From: Polynucleobacter sp. AP-Elch-400A-B2
GTDB lineage: Bacteria > Pseudomonadota > Gammaproteobacteria > Burkholderiales > Burkholderiaceae
Direction of reading: 5' to 3'
DNA length: 64,000 bases
Assembly: GCF_018688355.1 (NCBI RefSeq)
Contig: NZ_CP061317.1
Span: 310,001-374,000, forward strand
Every line of letters begins with the position of its first letter. Position 1 is the stretch's first letter. A program made the translations under genes and the position numbers. This document shows, one piece after another, positions 42,742 to 51,986 of this stretch. The notes under the pieces are model-generated. The model had not been told where the DNA came from, made no database searches, and saw nothing but the letters and a program-made list of their open reading frames with translations.

Positions 42742-42795
42742 TAAATGAGAATGATTCTCAATATACAGTAAATGAGAACAATTCTCAATTGAGAA
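42742..42795. promoter_or_regulatory. Tandem Fur-type operator
   Basis: Two perfect palindromes of the Fur half-site type, TGAGAATGATTCTCA (42746-42760) and TGAGAACAATTCTCA (42773-42787), sit 27 bases apart. The second overlaps a further palindrome TTCTCAATTGAGAA (42782-42795). This matches the Fur box pattern of inverted TGAGAA/TTCTCA. The operator is about 25-80 bases upstream of the outer-membrane protein start and about 70-120 bases before the divergent DUF3820 gene. Strong iron repression is expected. Confidence 0.8.
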
Positions 42796-42864
42796 ATTGA
42801 CCCTGCGCGCTTTGTTGTTGAGTTTTTGCCTGGGAATGCCCCCGAGCTTGTAAGATTTGGATCT

Positions 42865-43107
42865 ATGGATTCAGAAGCCCTGGTGAAGCTGGTCACAATG
42901 AAGATGCCTTTCGGCAAACATGCTGGCCGTGCGCTTGCAGACTTGCCTAGCAATTATTTGGCGTGGTTTGCTCGTGAGGGATTTCCTAAGAGCGAGCTGG
43001 GCCAGTTGCTGGGGTTGATGCACACCCTAGACCATAATGGCTTACGCGGATTATTGGCCCCTATCCAACGAGCTCATGGAATTGCTCCTCGCAATCGCGA
43101 GCAATAA
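42865..43107 (+). CDS. DUF3820 protein
   Basis: An 80-residue protein matching DUF3820 (putative quorum-sensing-linked small protein): KMPFGKHAGRALADLPSNYL and AWFAREGFPKSELGQLLGLM. The family is small and soluble and of uncertain role, with some members linked to nucleic-acid handling. I start at ATG 42865; the longer frame from 42826 runs through an upstream region without resemblance. It is divergent from the Fur-controlled operon and could share its operator. Confidence 0.8.
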   Translation: MDSEALVKLVTMKMPFGKHAGRALADLPSNYLAWFAREGFPKSELGQLLGLMHTLDHNGLRGLLAPIQRAHGIAPRNREQ

Positions 43108-43111
43108 AGCT

Positions 43112-44131
43112 TTATTTAGAGCGCACTATTACTATGACGCGATTGCGTTCATAGATCACACTAGGTGAGTCTGGCGGGCTGCTCAGGAAGAGGGTGGCCT
43201 GCAATGCACTTTGCGCCTGAATTTCTTGCGCCAGCTTTTGAGCCAACCCTAGATTGCGGTCGTATTGAATCTGCACACTGCTAACCTTCCCCGCTTTGAT
43301 GTTAGAGGCCAGTGCTAAAACCTTCTCACCCGAATACTGATCAAAAAAAACGGGATACCACCCACCCACCATAGGCCTGGCCTCCGAACTACTCTTTTCA
43401 GCTGATTTACTGGACTTACTTTCATTACCCTCTATCGGAAGGTGAAAGTCGATGCCGGTCTTTTGAATGAGTTCGGCATAGGAGATCGGTGCACTCATTT
43501 GTGCATCATCGGTGTTTTCGACCCAATAAGCCCAAGCTAATTTTTTGGCAGGATCGTATACCAGCTTGTAGAGATGACTCGGAATGGTGACCTTGCCTCT
43601 GCCAATGCTGCCGGCATGACCCACCGATCCAGTAAAGACAAAGACATCGCCTTGAACGCGCTTGATATACATCCTCGTGGACTCTTCAACTCGTTTAGCC
43701 CAGATGCCTTGATTGTTTTGCCGAGCTTGCGGCATCATATTTGCCAGGGAGAAGGACTGCGCCATTCCCCTCTCACTTGTCATGTCACCAGCTGGCACGT
43801 TGTGACCCCGGTCATATCCGCTGCCGCGATAGTCTGCCAGTACGGAGCGTTCATGTGCTGGGAGCCTGGCCTCTTCGTAGAACTGATTGGTGCGGCGAGG
43901 GTGTGGCTCCTGGAGTTGTTGGCTACTTAACCTCTCAACTGTATAAATGGGCTTTTTATCTGAAGGCGAGTAGTAGATCGCGAAATCATCAAAACAAAGG
44001 TCTCGCCCCACCTGTGTGGTGCTGGGTATTTGTTGATTTGGGAATAGATCCTGGCATTGATCGAAGAGAGCTGACGCGCTCAGTGGTAGCCAAATCAAGA
44101 TTAATAAGAGGGGTTTGGCCAAGACTTTCAT
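43112..44131 (-). CDS. Secreted DNA/RNA non-specific endonuclease (NucA-like)
   Basis: A 339-residue secreted nuclease. A signal peptide (MKVLAKPLLLILIWLPLSA) is followed by the DRGH catalytic motif at residues 107-110 in YDRGHNVPAGDM, where the usual Leu after DRGH is Asn. The downstream NNQGIWAKRVE block (about 139-149) carries the Mg-binding Asn. About 100 residues at the C-terminus are extra and family-unusual (Ser/Lys-rich linker at 230-245, then a domain of unknown role). Expected job: nucleic-acid degradation in the periplasm or outside the cell for nutrients. Confidence 0.82.
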   Translation of the reverse strand: MKVLAKPLLLILIWLPLSASALFDQCQDLFPNQQIPSTTQVGRDLCFDDFAIYYSPSDKKPIYTVERLSSQQLQEPHPRRTNQFYEEARLPAHERSVLADYRGSGYDRGHNVPAGDMTSERGMAQSFSLANMMPQARQNNQGIWAKRVEESTRMYIKRVQGDVFVFTGSVGHAGSIGRGKVTIPSHLYKLVYDPAKKLAWAYWVENTDDAQMSAPISYAELIQKTGIDFHLPIEGNESKSSKSAEKSSSEARPMVGGWYPVFFDQYSGEKVLALASNIKAGKVSSVQIQYDRNLGLAQKLAQEIQAQSALQATLFLSSPPDSPSVIYERNRVIVIVRSK

Positions 44132-44650
44132 TACATATGAGTGTAGTGAGTGTTGTCATCAGGGGGCGAAGATTTTGCCCATACGTGGCGATCAAGCTAG
44201 CTCTAAGGCTGGTATTGATGAGTGCTTAGAACTCTTTTATCTGATATTTCATTTGAGCAAAACAAATTTCAACAGGCCAAGGCGTAACTTGAGCTCATGA
44301 ACGAAAAAACACTACCGGTAGAAAATTTAGCCCATCAAAATACTAGATGTACGGGTCAGGCGTCTCTTTTGAAGAGCAAAAAAGGTAAAAAAATCGGAAT
44401 TTAAGCACTTTTTTATTATATGAAATAAGTCCCCACTAACTTCTTTAAACTATTGAATTTAAATGGATAAATATCAAATCCTCAGGCTTTCATAGGGATC
44501 ATCCGTATTTCAAGACCTATAAGTTATGAAAATCAGTTTCCTTATTCTTGACTTGATATAAGAACCTTTTTACAGTGACTCATGTTTTTTACTTATTGCA
44601 ATGCAACATAAATCTGAGTGTTGATTTTTTGAGGGCTTGCAAGACTACGA
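44132..44650 (+). other. 519-base gap between nuclease and lytic transglycosylase
   Basis: Divergent promoter space, AT-rich towards the right. It contains one possible short coding stretch (44297-44404) described separately. I see no hairpin terminator, operator or RNA gene that I can defend. Confidence 0.5.
44297..44404 (+). CDS. Possible 35-residue small protein
   Basis: ATG 44297 opens a 35-residue frame ending at TAA 44402-44404, with a Lys-rich tail (KSKKGKKIGI). The upstream GAG is a weak ribosome site. The sequence is not recognised; it could be chance. Listed because it is the only frame with any coding look in this gap. Confidence 0.2.
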   Translation: MNEKTLPVENLAHQNTRCTGQASLLKSKKGKKIGI

Positions 44651-45634
44651 ATGATTAAATGTTTTTCTGCCAATTCGAGTGACACGCAACTAGCACAGCC
44701 AGCAACGGCTCACGCTAAGAATTTGCTCGCTCATGCTCTATCCCCTGTCTACAGGGTCATGAATGGTCTATTGATTGTGACCGTGTTCATGACCGTCGGA
44801 CTCTGGCTTTCCGGTAACGGAACTCAAGCAGGTGCATTTGATTTAGCTCGAATCCTGGTTCCAGACGAAGCTCGCCATATAGTTTGGCAAAACGGTTTCG
44901 GCATGCTCGATCAGTATCAAGAAGCGACTGCTAAGGCATCTGCCGATGAAGAAATTGCCAATGTGCTTTACGGAAATACATTAGCTATGCCTGACAGTAG
45001 TTTATTTAGTGCTAAGCAACAAACAGTTGCCCTGTTGATGCCCTCAGTTGCGCATACCCAAGTAAAGCCGATCTCCCATTTGGCTGATCGCATTCCCACT
45101 TCAAAAATTGATCCTCAGGCGCTGGATTCAAAGTTGATGGTATCCATTCAAAATCAACGCGCAGTAGCTGACTTCTTTGAGAAGAAGTACAAGTTGGATC
45201 GCGCCAAGATCGAGGAATATGTATCCAATACTGTGTTGATTGCAAAGGAAGTCAATATTGACCCAGTACTCTTGCTTGCCGTGATTTCGGTAGAGTCCAA
45301 CTTTAACCCCCTAATTAAGAGCCACGCTGGTGCTGAAGGCTTGATGCAGGTAATGACCGCGATTCATAAGGACAAGTACGCCTTGTATGGTGGCGCTTCT
45401 GATGCGGTAAAGCCTGAGGTGAATATTCGGGTAGGCGCTTATATATTGAAGTATTTGATTGCCACTAGCGGCTCATTGCGTAATGGCTTGAAATACTATG
45501 TTGGTGCTGCCAACGCAGAGAACGATGGCGGCTATACCGACAAGGTGATGGCGGAAAGAAATCGTTTGATTAGCTTGTGTCAGCCAGCAACGCCCAACAA
45601 ATTCACTTTGAACGGTAAAGATTTACGCTCATAA
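44651..45634 (+). CDS. Membrane-anchored lytic transglycosylase (SLT domain)
   Basis: A 327-residue peptidoglycan lytic transglycosylase. One N-terminal membrane helix (about 37-60) anchors it, a low-complexity stem follows, and the C-terminal SLT (family 1) domain starts near residue 195. The catalytic Glu is in AVISVESNFNPLI (about 217), with GAEGLMQVMT and YILKYLIATSG after it. It cleaves glycan strands to 1,6-anhydromuropeptides in the periplasm. No specific partner is visible. Confidence 0.88.
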   Translation: MIKCFSANSSDTQLAQPATAHAKNLLAHALSPVYRVMNGLLIVTVFMTVGLWLSGNGTQAGAFDLARILVPDEARHIVWQNGFGMLDQYQEATAKASADEEIANVLYGNTLAMPDSSLFSAKQQTVALLMPSVAHTQVKPISHLADRIPTSKIDPQALDSKLMVSIQNQRAVADFFEKKYKLDRAKIEEYVSNTVLIAKEVNIDPVLLLAVISVESNFNPLIKSHAGAEGLMQVMTAIHKDKYALYGGASDAVKPEVNIRVGAYILKYLIATSGSLRNGLKYYVGAANAENDGGYTDKVMAERNRLISLCQPATPNKFTLNGKDLRS

Positions 45635-45662
45635 GATCTACAGTTTTTCCCAAGAAAAAATA

Positions 45663-45699
45663 AAGGCCACTCAGTTTATTTAAACGAGTGGCCTTATTA
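45663..45699. terminator. Bidirectional terminator between transglycosylase and FKBP genes
   Basis: AAGGCCACTC (45663-45672) and GAGTGGCCTT (45686-45695) form a 10-bp stem with a 13-base loop. A-rich sequence lies on the left and T-containing sequence on the right, so it can end transcripts from either side. Confidence 0.75.
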
Positions 45700-45718
45700 C
45701 TTGCGAATGCAGGGCGGA

Positions 45719-46066
45719 TTAATTTACGCCATGAAGCTCCACATCAAATATCAGTGTTGCATTTGGGGGAATCACACCACCGGCACCACGTGGACCATAA
45801 CCCATCTCAGATGGAATGATTAAGGTGCGCTTGCCACCAATTTTCATGCCTTGTACGCCTTCATCCCAGCCTTTGATAACATGGCCAGCGCCCAAAGGAA
45901 AACTAAACAGCTGGCCGCGGTCTAAGGAGCTATCAAATTTTTGACCTTTATGATCTGGCGCGTTTTCATCAAATAACCATCCGGTGTAATGCACGTCTAC
46001 ATGGTTGCCGGCAGTCGCTTCTTTACCATCGCCCACAACGGTATCTATTTTTTGGAGTTCGCTCAC
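45719..46066 (-). CDS. FKBP-type peptidyl-prolyl isomerase
   Basis: A 115-residue single-domain FKBP. VDVHYTGWLFDE, FPLGAGHVIKGWDEGVQGM and GGKRTLIIPSEMGYG contain the FK506-pocket residues. I place the start at GTG 46066, with GAGGAAG eight bases upstream, rather than the longer frame from 46201 that runs into the neighbour's 5' end; the resulting length is standard. No signal peptide is present, so it is cytoplasmic and assists protein folding. Confidence 0.9.
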   Translation of the reverse strand: MSELQKIDTVVGDGKEATAGNHVDVHYTGWLFDENAPDHKGQKFDSSLDRGQLFSFPLGAGHVIKGWDEGVQGMKIGGKRTLIIPSEMGYGPRGAGGVIPPNATLIFDVELHGVN

Positions 46067-46141
46067 GTTTATCTTCCTCTTTGGCTGAAATTGAGGGGCT
46101 AGTATATTCTGAGCGTAACCTTTTTGTTCGAGCAAACTAAC

Positions 46142-47158
46142 ATGACAAACTTCTGGCCTCATTCTGCGTATAAAACCCTGACGGTGGGGTCTGATAAGCA
46201 ACTGCTGGTAACTGATGATTTTCTGCGTACTTACTTACTACGCCCTGAGTTAAACCTCGTTCCTGAATCCTGTAATGTTGAGCGCGCCCTACATCAGCGT
46301 TTAAGTGAGAACCCCCGCGCAGTGATTGCCGATGAGGAAATTGCTGGCATGGCAGATTCCGATATTCAGGTGAACTACCAAGTGTGGCTCAGGTATCGGG
46401 CCAAGCTATTAGCCGCTAGTTCTTTAGAGAACTTTTACATGAGCTTGTTTAAGGGTGATGGCGTAGATGTACCGCCCTTATTTATTTCTCAATTAGCGCA
46501 AATATTTATTCGACATATTTTGGGGGAGGATTGCCATCCTTTGGATGCACGCATGGGTGAACTCTTCTTCCGGACTCAAAAGATTACTGTGTTGGAGGAC
46601 GGTGTGGTGATGGGCGCAGATGATGAGGTCGTGACTCGCAATGCTCAGGCAGGGGAGACTGGCAATATCTTAGATCTGCTCAAAAGTAAGTCGATGTCTA
46701 TGCGCTCGATCGACTTAGATGTCTTGCATGAAGAAAACGCGGAACTCTATTGGGATAAGAGCGAGGACTATGACTTTGCAGTGCAGTTGAACTTTGGTCA
46801 GCCGCCTATTAATCATTTTTGCCGCGTCCTCGAAAAATGGGTGCAGCACTTTTTAGGTGCACAAGTGCGTATTACGCCAATGCAGCAAATCTCCGATCCA
46901 AAATGGTCTTGGCATGTTGGCCTAGATGCTGCAGCGACAGATATCCTCAATAAGCTTTACAACAAAGAGACGGTTGACACCGACGAACTTGAGAAGGTGA
47001 TTTGCTTATTCCGTTTGGACTTTATTGATGAGGCTGCAGTGACTCAAGCTCAGGCTGGAAAGCCGGTATACATGGGCATTGCCATGAATGATGAGAAGCA
47101 GCTCAAACTCAAACCGCAAAACCTGCTCTTCAATCTACCTTTAGCAAAAGCTTCTTAA
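46142..47158 (+). CDS. DUF6352-like protein of unknown function
   Basis: A 338-residue soluble protein beginning MTNFWPHSAYKTLTVG, characteristic of a family restricted largely to Burkholderiales (annotated DUF6352). The sequence shows an N-terminal region with TDDFLRTYLLRPELNLVPESC and a C-terminal FNLPLAKAS tail; no catalytic motif is obvious. I choose ATG 46142 over an upstream TTG at 46124. It is divergent from the FKBP gene and overlaps the end of the MFS gene by four bases. Function unknown. Confidence 0.7.
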   Translation: MTNFWPHSAYKTLTVGSDKQLLVTDDFLRTYLLRPELNLVPESCNVERALHQRLSENPRAVIADEEIAGMADSDIQVNYQVWLRYRAKLLAASSLENFYMSLFKGDGVDVPPLFISQLAQIFIRHILGEDCHPLDARMGELFFRTQKITVLEDGVVMGADDEVVTRNAQAGETGNILDLLKSKSMSMRSIDLDVLHEENAELYWDKSEDYDFAVQLNFGQPPINHFCRVLEKWVQHFLGAQVRITPMQQISDPKWSWHVGLDAAATDILNKLYNKETVDTDELEKVICLFRLDFIDEAAVTQAQAGKPVYMGIAMNDEKQLKLKPQNLLFNLPLAKAS

Positions 47159-48357
47159 GCGCTAGATGAGGCGCTAGTCTTCTTAAGATTAGCGCTCAGC
47201 CAAATCAAAGCACCAGCAGTGACGGCAACAGGAAGTAGCGATCCTAGATTGAGGATATTCCAGCCCTGAGAGGTAATCAGCGCTCCGGAGCCGAAGGAGG
47301 TGAAAGCCATAGTGCCAAACACAAAGAAGTTAATTGCTGCCTGAGCTTTGTCGCGCTCCTCTGGTCGGTATGCAGTCATCGCTAACGATGTGGAGCCGGT
47401 AAATAAAAAGTTCCAGCCAACGCCCAGCAAAAATAAGGCAATTAAAAATTGGTGGAAGTCGACACCGGTAAGTGCAATTGCAATACACAGGAGATTGAGT
47501 ATGACTCCGACGCCCATGATCTTGAGTGTGCCAAAACGCTGAATGAGCGAGCCAGTAAAGAAACCGGGCGCGAACATGCCAATCACATGCCACTCTAAAA
47601 CCATAGCCGTATCCGAAAACGGGAGTTCACAAATTTGCATGGCAAGTGGGGTGGCTGCCATCAGGAGGTTCATTACGCCGTAGCCCAAAGATGCGCCGAT
47701 TACGGCAACTAGAAAGACCGGTTGTTGCAGAATGGTTTTAAGACTCCTGCCGGCTGAAAGTGAATGCTGCGTCTTGAACTCTTCTGGAAAGTGGATGAAT
47801 TGCATCACGATGATCCCGATAAAGCCGGCTATCGAGAGAGTGAGGTAAGCGCCCAAAAAGGCGGTATCAAAGAAGTCTTTAGTCCATGAGGCAAGATTGG
47901 GGCCAATCACTGCGCCAAGAATCCCGCCAGCTAACACCCAAGAGACTGCCTTATCTCTCTGGCTAACCGCAGTCAACTCAGCCGCCGCAAATCGATAGAG
48001 CTGCCCATTGGCGCTGTAATAGCCTGCAATAAAGGTACCGAGCACCAGTAGCCAGAAGTTTTTGGAAACGGCGGCATAGGCGCATAGAAGGGCTGAAAAG
48101 ACCGCTACCAGAAGACCTAACTGGAAAGAAATTTTGCGACCAAAGTAATTTTGGGTTTTGGCAACAATGGAGGTTGAGAAGGCGCCCCCGACAACGTAGC
48201 CCATCACGGGCAAGGTAGCCATCCAGGCGACTGGACTCAGACTGAGCCCAACTAGGCCATTAATGGCGATAAAGGTCACATTGTTGGTCAAAAACAAGCC
48301 CTGGCAAAGAATCAGCAGCACGAGGTTTTTATTGAGTAAAGGGTGCTTGTTCGTCAT
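47155..48357 (-). CDS. MFS transporter
   Basis: A 400-residue major facilitator with twelve hydrophobic helices. The loop 2-3 region has KTQNYFGRKISFQLG in place of the usual GxLaDrxGRR, and the matching second-half loop reads FGTLKIMGVG. It is a single-gene unit with no diagnostic neighbour. The family includes many drug, sugar and amino-acid transporters; I cannot assign a substrate. Confidence 0.85.
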   Translation of the reverse strand: MTNKHPLLNKNLVLLILCQGLFLTNNVTFIAINGLVGLSLSPVAWMATLPVMGYVVGGAFSTSIVAKTQNYFGRKISFQLGLLVAVFSALLCAYAAVSKNFWLLVLGTFIAGYYSANGQLYRFAAAELTAVSQRDKAVSWVLAGGILGAVIGPNLASWTKDFFDTAFLGAYLTLSIAGFIGIIVMQFIHFPEEFKTQHSLSAGRSLKTILQQPVFLVAVIGASLGYGVMNLLMAATPLAMQICELPFSDTAMVLEWHVIGMFAPGFFTGSLIQRFGTLKIMGVGVILNLLCIAIALTGVDFHQFLIALFLLGVGWNFLFTGSTSLAMTAYRPEERDKAQAAINFFVFGTMAFTSFGSGALITSQGWNILNLGSLLPVAVTAGALIWLSANLKKTSASSSA

Positions 48358-48607
48358 GCATTGCAGTTTACGATGTTAGTCAGTGCAGGCTGGGCATGGT
48401 GGATTCCCTTAAATTGGGCAATTGAACCAATTTGCTGCCTAAAACCCCTGAAATTGCTGGGGTCGATGATTTAAAATAGATTTCTCGGTCCAGTGCGTGA
48501 AATTACACCCAAGATAGCCAAAAGCGCCTGAAGTGTTGTGTGCGGAATGCGAGAGTGGTTCGGTATAAGGCCGACCCCTAATATTTACCCATATCGAGGA
48601 AACATCA

Positions 48608-50845
48608 ATGGCTTCAGAGAAATCAAAGATTATTTACACGCTGACAGATGAGGCGCCCTTATTGGCAACCTGTGCATTTTTGCCAATCATTCGTACTTTT
48701 ACAGCGCCAGTAGGAGTTCAGGTTGTAGAAAGCGATATTTCTGTTGCGGCGCGTATCTTGTCAAACTTCTCTGATTGCTTAACTGCAGAGCAAAAAGTTC
48801 CCGATAATTTGGCTGAGCTGGGTCGTATGACTTTATTGCCTGAAACCAACATCATTAAGTTGCCCAATATCAGTGCTTCAGTTCCACAGTTGCTCGCTGC
48901 TATTAAAGAGTTGCAAGCCAAGGGTTACAAAATCCCTGATTTTCCAGATGATCCTAAAAATGATGCTGAAAAAGAAATTCGTACGCATTACTCCAAGTGT
49001 TTGGGTAGCGCAGTAAACCCCGTATTGCGCGAAGGTAACTCTGATCGCCGTGCACCAAACGCTGTTAAGCGTTATGCCCGTAAGAACCCGCACTCGATGG
49101 GTGAGTGGAGCCAAGCCTCCCGTACGCACGTATCGCATATGCATGGTGGTGACTTCTACGCAGGTGAGAAGTCAATGACCATGACCAAGGCATGTGATGT
49201 AAAGATGGATCTAGTAACGAAGAGTGGCAAAACGATTGTTCTCAAGCCAAAAGTGAGTTTAATTGCTGGTGAAATTATTGACAGCATGTACATGAGTAAA
49301 AAAGCACTCTGCGAGTTTTATGAACAAGAGATCGAAGATGCTTACAAGACTGGCATGATGTTGTCCTTGCATGTAAAAGCCACCATGATGAAGGTGTCAC
49401 ACCCAATCGTGTTTGGTCATGCTGTAAAGATTTTCTACAAAGACGCATTTGAAAAGCATGGCAAGTTGTTTGATGAGTTAGGTGTCAATCCAAACAACGG
49501 TATGAGTAGCTTGTACGAAAAAATCAAAACTTTGCCAGAATCTAAACGTGAAGAAATCATTCAGGACTTACATGCTTGCCATGAGCACCGCCCAGCGTTA
49601 GCGATGGTGGACTCTGCCAAAGGCATTACTAACCTGCATTCACCAAGTGATGTGATCGTAGATGCATCGATGCCAGCAATGATTCGTGTGGGCGGCAAGA
49701 TGTGGGGTGCTGATGGTCGTTTGCATGACACCAAAGCGGTTATTCCAGAAAGTACTTTCGCTCGCATCTATCAAGAGATCATTAACTTTTGCAAGACGCA
49801 CGGTAACTTCGATCCAAAAACGATGGGTACAGTACCTAACGTGGGCTTGATGGCCCAGCAGGCAGAAGAGTACGGCTCACATGACAAGACCTTTGAAATC
49901 ACTGAGGCTGGTGTGGCTCGTATTGTTGCGGATGATGGCACAGTCTTGTTGGAGCAGAATGTGGAAGAGGGCGATATCTGGCGTATGTGCCAAGTTAAAG
50001 ATGCGCCGATTCGTGACTGGGTGAAGTTAGCAGTCAACCGCGCACGCTTGTCGCATACTCCAGCCGTGTTCTGGCTGGATGAGTACCGTCCACATGAGGC
50101 TGAATTAATTAAAAAAGTTCAAGTCTATCTAAAAGACTACGACTTAACTGGTGTAGATATTCAGATCATGTCGCAGACTCGCGCAATGCGCTACACCTTA
50201 GAGCGCATTATTCGCGGTAAGGATACGATCTCAGTGACCGGTAATATTTTGCGCGATTACCTCACTGACTTATTCCCAATTATGGAGCTCGGTACTAGCG
50301 CCAAGATGTTATCTATCGTGCCGTTGATGGCGGGTGGCGGCCTCTTTGAAACTGGTGCTGGCGGTTCTGCTCCTAAGCACGTTCAACAGCTGGTTGAAGA
50401 AAATCATTTGCGCTGGGATTCCTTAGGTGAGTTCTTGGCTCTAGCAGTTTCTTTAGAAGATATTGGTGATAAGACTGGTAACGCTAAAGTCAAAATCTTG
50501 GCTCGCACTTTAGATGAAGCTACTGGCACATTATTGGATAACAATAAGTCGCCATCACCACGTACTGGTGAGCTAGATAATCGCGGTAGCCAGTTTTACT
50601 TAGCGATGTACTGGGCTCAGGCTTTAGCTGCGCAAACTGAAGATAAAGAATTGCAAGCCCACTTTGCCCCGATTGCAAAAGCATTGACTGAGAATGAGCA
50701 AAAGATTGTTGCTGAGTTCAAGGCGGTACAAGGCAAACCGGCGGATATTGGTGGCTATTACATGCCTGATCACGACAAGTTTGTGGCAGTGATGTGTCCA
50801 AGCGCTACCTTGAATAGCATCTTAAAAACGGCATCAGCCACTTAA
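48608..50845 (+). CDS. icd: Monomeric NADP-dependent isocitrate dehydrogenase
   Basis: A 745-residue protein matching the monomeric (IDH-II) family: the N-terminus SKIIYTLTDEAPLLATCAFL, then LGSAVNPVLREGNSDRRAP, which holds conserved substrate-binding residues, and MHGGDFYAGEKSMTM. It decarboxylates isocitrate to 2-oxoglutarate and makes NADPH in the cytoplasm. Length (about 740) is typical and unlike the 416-residue homodimeric Icd. Codon use is strongly biased, indicating high expression. A 250-base upstream gap probably contains its promoter, and a strong terminator follows. Confidence 0.93.
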   Translation: MASEKSKIIYTLTDEAPLLATCAFLPIIRTFTAPVGVQVVESDISVAARILSNFSDCLTAEQKVPDNLAELGRMTLLPETNIIKLPNISASVPQLLAAIKELQAKGYKIPDFPDDPKNDAEKEIRTHYSKCLGSAVNPVLREGNSDRRAPNAVKRYARKNPHSMGEWSQASRTHVSHMHGGDFYAGEKSMTMTKACDVKMDLVTKSGKTIVLKPKVSLIAGEIIDSMYMSKKALCEFYEQEIEDAYKTGMMLSLHVKATMMKVSHPIVFGHAVKIFYKDAFEKHGKLFDELGVNPNNGMSSLYEKIKTLPESKREEIIQDLHACHEHRPALAMVDSAKGITNLHSPSDVIVDASMPAMIRVGGKMWGADGRLHDTKAVIPESTFARIYQEIINFCKTHGNFDPKTMGTVPNVGLMAQQAEEYGSHDKTFEITEAGVARIVADDGTVLLEQNVEEGDIWRMCQVKDAPIRDWVKLAVNRARLSHTPAVFWLDEYRPHEAELIKKVQVYLKDYDLTGVDIQIMSQTRAMRYTLERIIRGKDTISVTGNILRDYLTDLFPIMELGTSAKMLSIVPLMAGGGLFETGAGGSAPKHVQQLVEENHLRWDSLGEFLALAVSLEDIGDKTGNAKVKILARTLDEATGTLLDNNKSPSPRTGELDNRGSQFYLAMYWAQALAAQTEDKELQAHFAPIAKALTENEQKIVAEFKAVQGKPADIGGYYMPDHDKFVAVMCPSATLNSILKTASAT

Positions 50846-50864
50846 GATCAACTTGCTTCACGAG

Positions 50865-50894
50865 AAGGGTAAACCGCTGGGTTTACCCTTTTTC
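50865..50894 (+). terminator. Intrinsic terminator after icd
   Basis: AAGGGTAAACC at 50865-50875 pairs with GGTTTACCCTT at 50880-50890 across a GCTG loop and leads into TTTCTT. Confidence 0.85.
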
Positions 50895-51000
50895 TTGTCC
50901 GCATTTTGGGTCGGTACAGTAGCTCAGCAATAAATTGGTAGGCGTAGGAGAATAAGACCTATTGTCACTATGAGATTAAATCCATTGAGGAGACTTTGAT

Positions 51001-51963
51001 ATGTCCATAAATGAGCAAAAGCGGCTTTCCCAGGAAATTACCCCTAAAGCAGTCTTTGAGGGACGTCGTGACTTAATTAAGAGTGCTGCGGCTGGAGCCT
51101 TTGGTCTAGCACTAGCACCTTGGTTTTCGCGTGAGGCTCTTGCTAGTAATACGCAAAAATTAATTGCTACGCCAAACCCAAACTTTGTTCTGAAAGATGA
51201 ATCAACTACTTATCAATATGTCACTGGCTATAACAACTTCTATGAGTTTGGAACGGATAAATCAGATCCCGCTGCTTATGCCCATAGTTTGCAAACTCGG
51301 CCATGGACGGTGACGATTGAGGGTTTGGTTAAAAAGCCGATGACCTTGGATATAGATGCTTTACTCAAGCTTGCTCCGATGGAAGAGCGTATTTATCGTA
51401 TGCGCTGCGTTGAGGGTTGGTCGATGGTCATTCCTTGGGATGGCTACTCATTGTCCAAATTACTAAATCAGGTGCAGCCTTTAGGTTCTGCAAAGTATGT
51501 TGAATTTATTACCTTGGCTGATCGCAAGCAAATGCCGGGTCTCAAGAGTCAGATTATCGAGTGGCCTTATCGCGAAGGTCTACGCTTGGATGAGGCAATG
51601 AACCCTCTGACACTGCTCACTTTCGGTCTTTATGGAGAGACGCTACCAAACCAAAATGGCGCACCAGTCAGAATCGTAGCGCCCTGGAAATATGGCTTTA
51701 AGAGCGCGAAGTCGATTGTAAAAATTCGTGTAACGGAAGAAATGCCCAAGACTAGCTGGAGTCAGTTTGATGCGCGTGAGTATGGATTTTATTCCAATGT
51801 AAATCCTTCGGTAGATCACCCTCGCTGGAGTCAAGCGACCGAGCGCCGGATCGGTGACTCTAAAGGTGCCTTTGCCCCTAAAATAAAAACCCAAATGTTT
51901 AATGGTTATGGCGATCAAGTGGCGAGTATGTATGCCGGGATGGATTTGAAGAAATTCTATTGA
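51001..51963 (+). CDS. msrP: Protein-methionine-sulfoxide reductase catalytic subunit MsrP
   Basis: A 320-residue molybdopterin enzyme (YedY/MsrP) that repairs oxidised methionine in periplasmic proteins. A Tat signal is visible (EGRRDLIKSAAAGAFGLAL). The Mo-ligand Cys is in YRMRCVEGWSMVIPW (about residue 136), and the C-terminal WKYGFKSAKSIVKIRV block is conserved. It is followed 23 bases later by msrQ, its haem b quinol-linked membrane partner, giving the standard MsrPQ pair. Confidence 0.93.
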   Translation: MSINEQKRLSQEITPKAVFEGRRDLIKSAAAGAFGLALAPWFSREALASNTQKLIATPNPNFVLKDESTTYQYVTGYNNFYEFGTDKSDPAAYAHSLQTRPWTVTIEGLVKKPMTLDIDALLKLAPMEERIYRMRCVEGWSMVIPWDGYSLSKLLNQVQPLGSAKYVEFITLADRKQMPGLKSQIIEWPYREGLRLDEAMNPLTLLTFGLYGETLPNQNGAPVRIVAPWKYGFKSAKSIVKIRVTEEMPKTSWSQFDAREYGFYSNVNPSVDHPRWSQATERRIGDSKGAFAPKIKTQMFNGYGDQVASMYAGMDLKKFY

Positions 51964-51986
51964 TGCAAAACGATAAGTAAAGTGGG

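Noticed and set aside
43574..44229. Two long plus-strand ORFs over the nuclease gene
   Set aside because: They lie antisense to a nuclease with a full catalytic motif and signal peptide; their sequences are unlike any protein family and have poor starts.
44297..44404. Treating the 35-residue frame in the gap as a confident gene
   Set aside because: The ribosome site is weak and the length is within chance for this base composition; kept only as a low-confidence entry.
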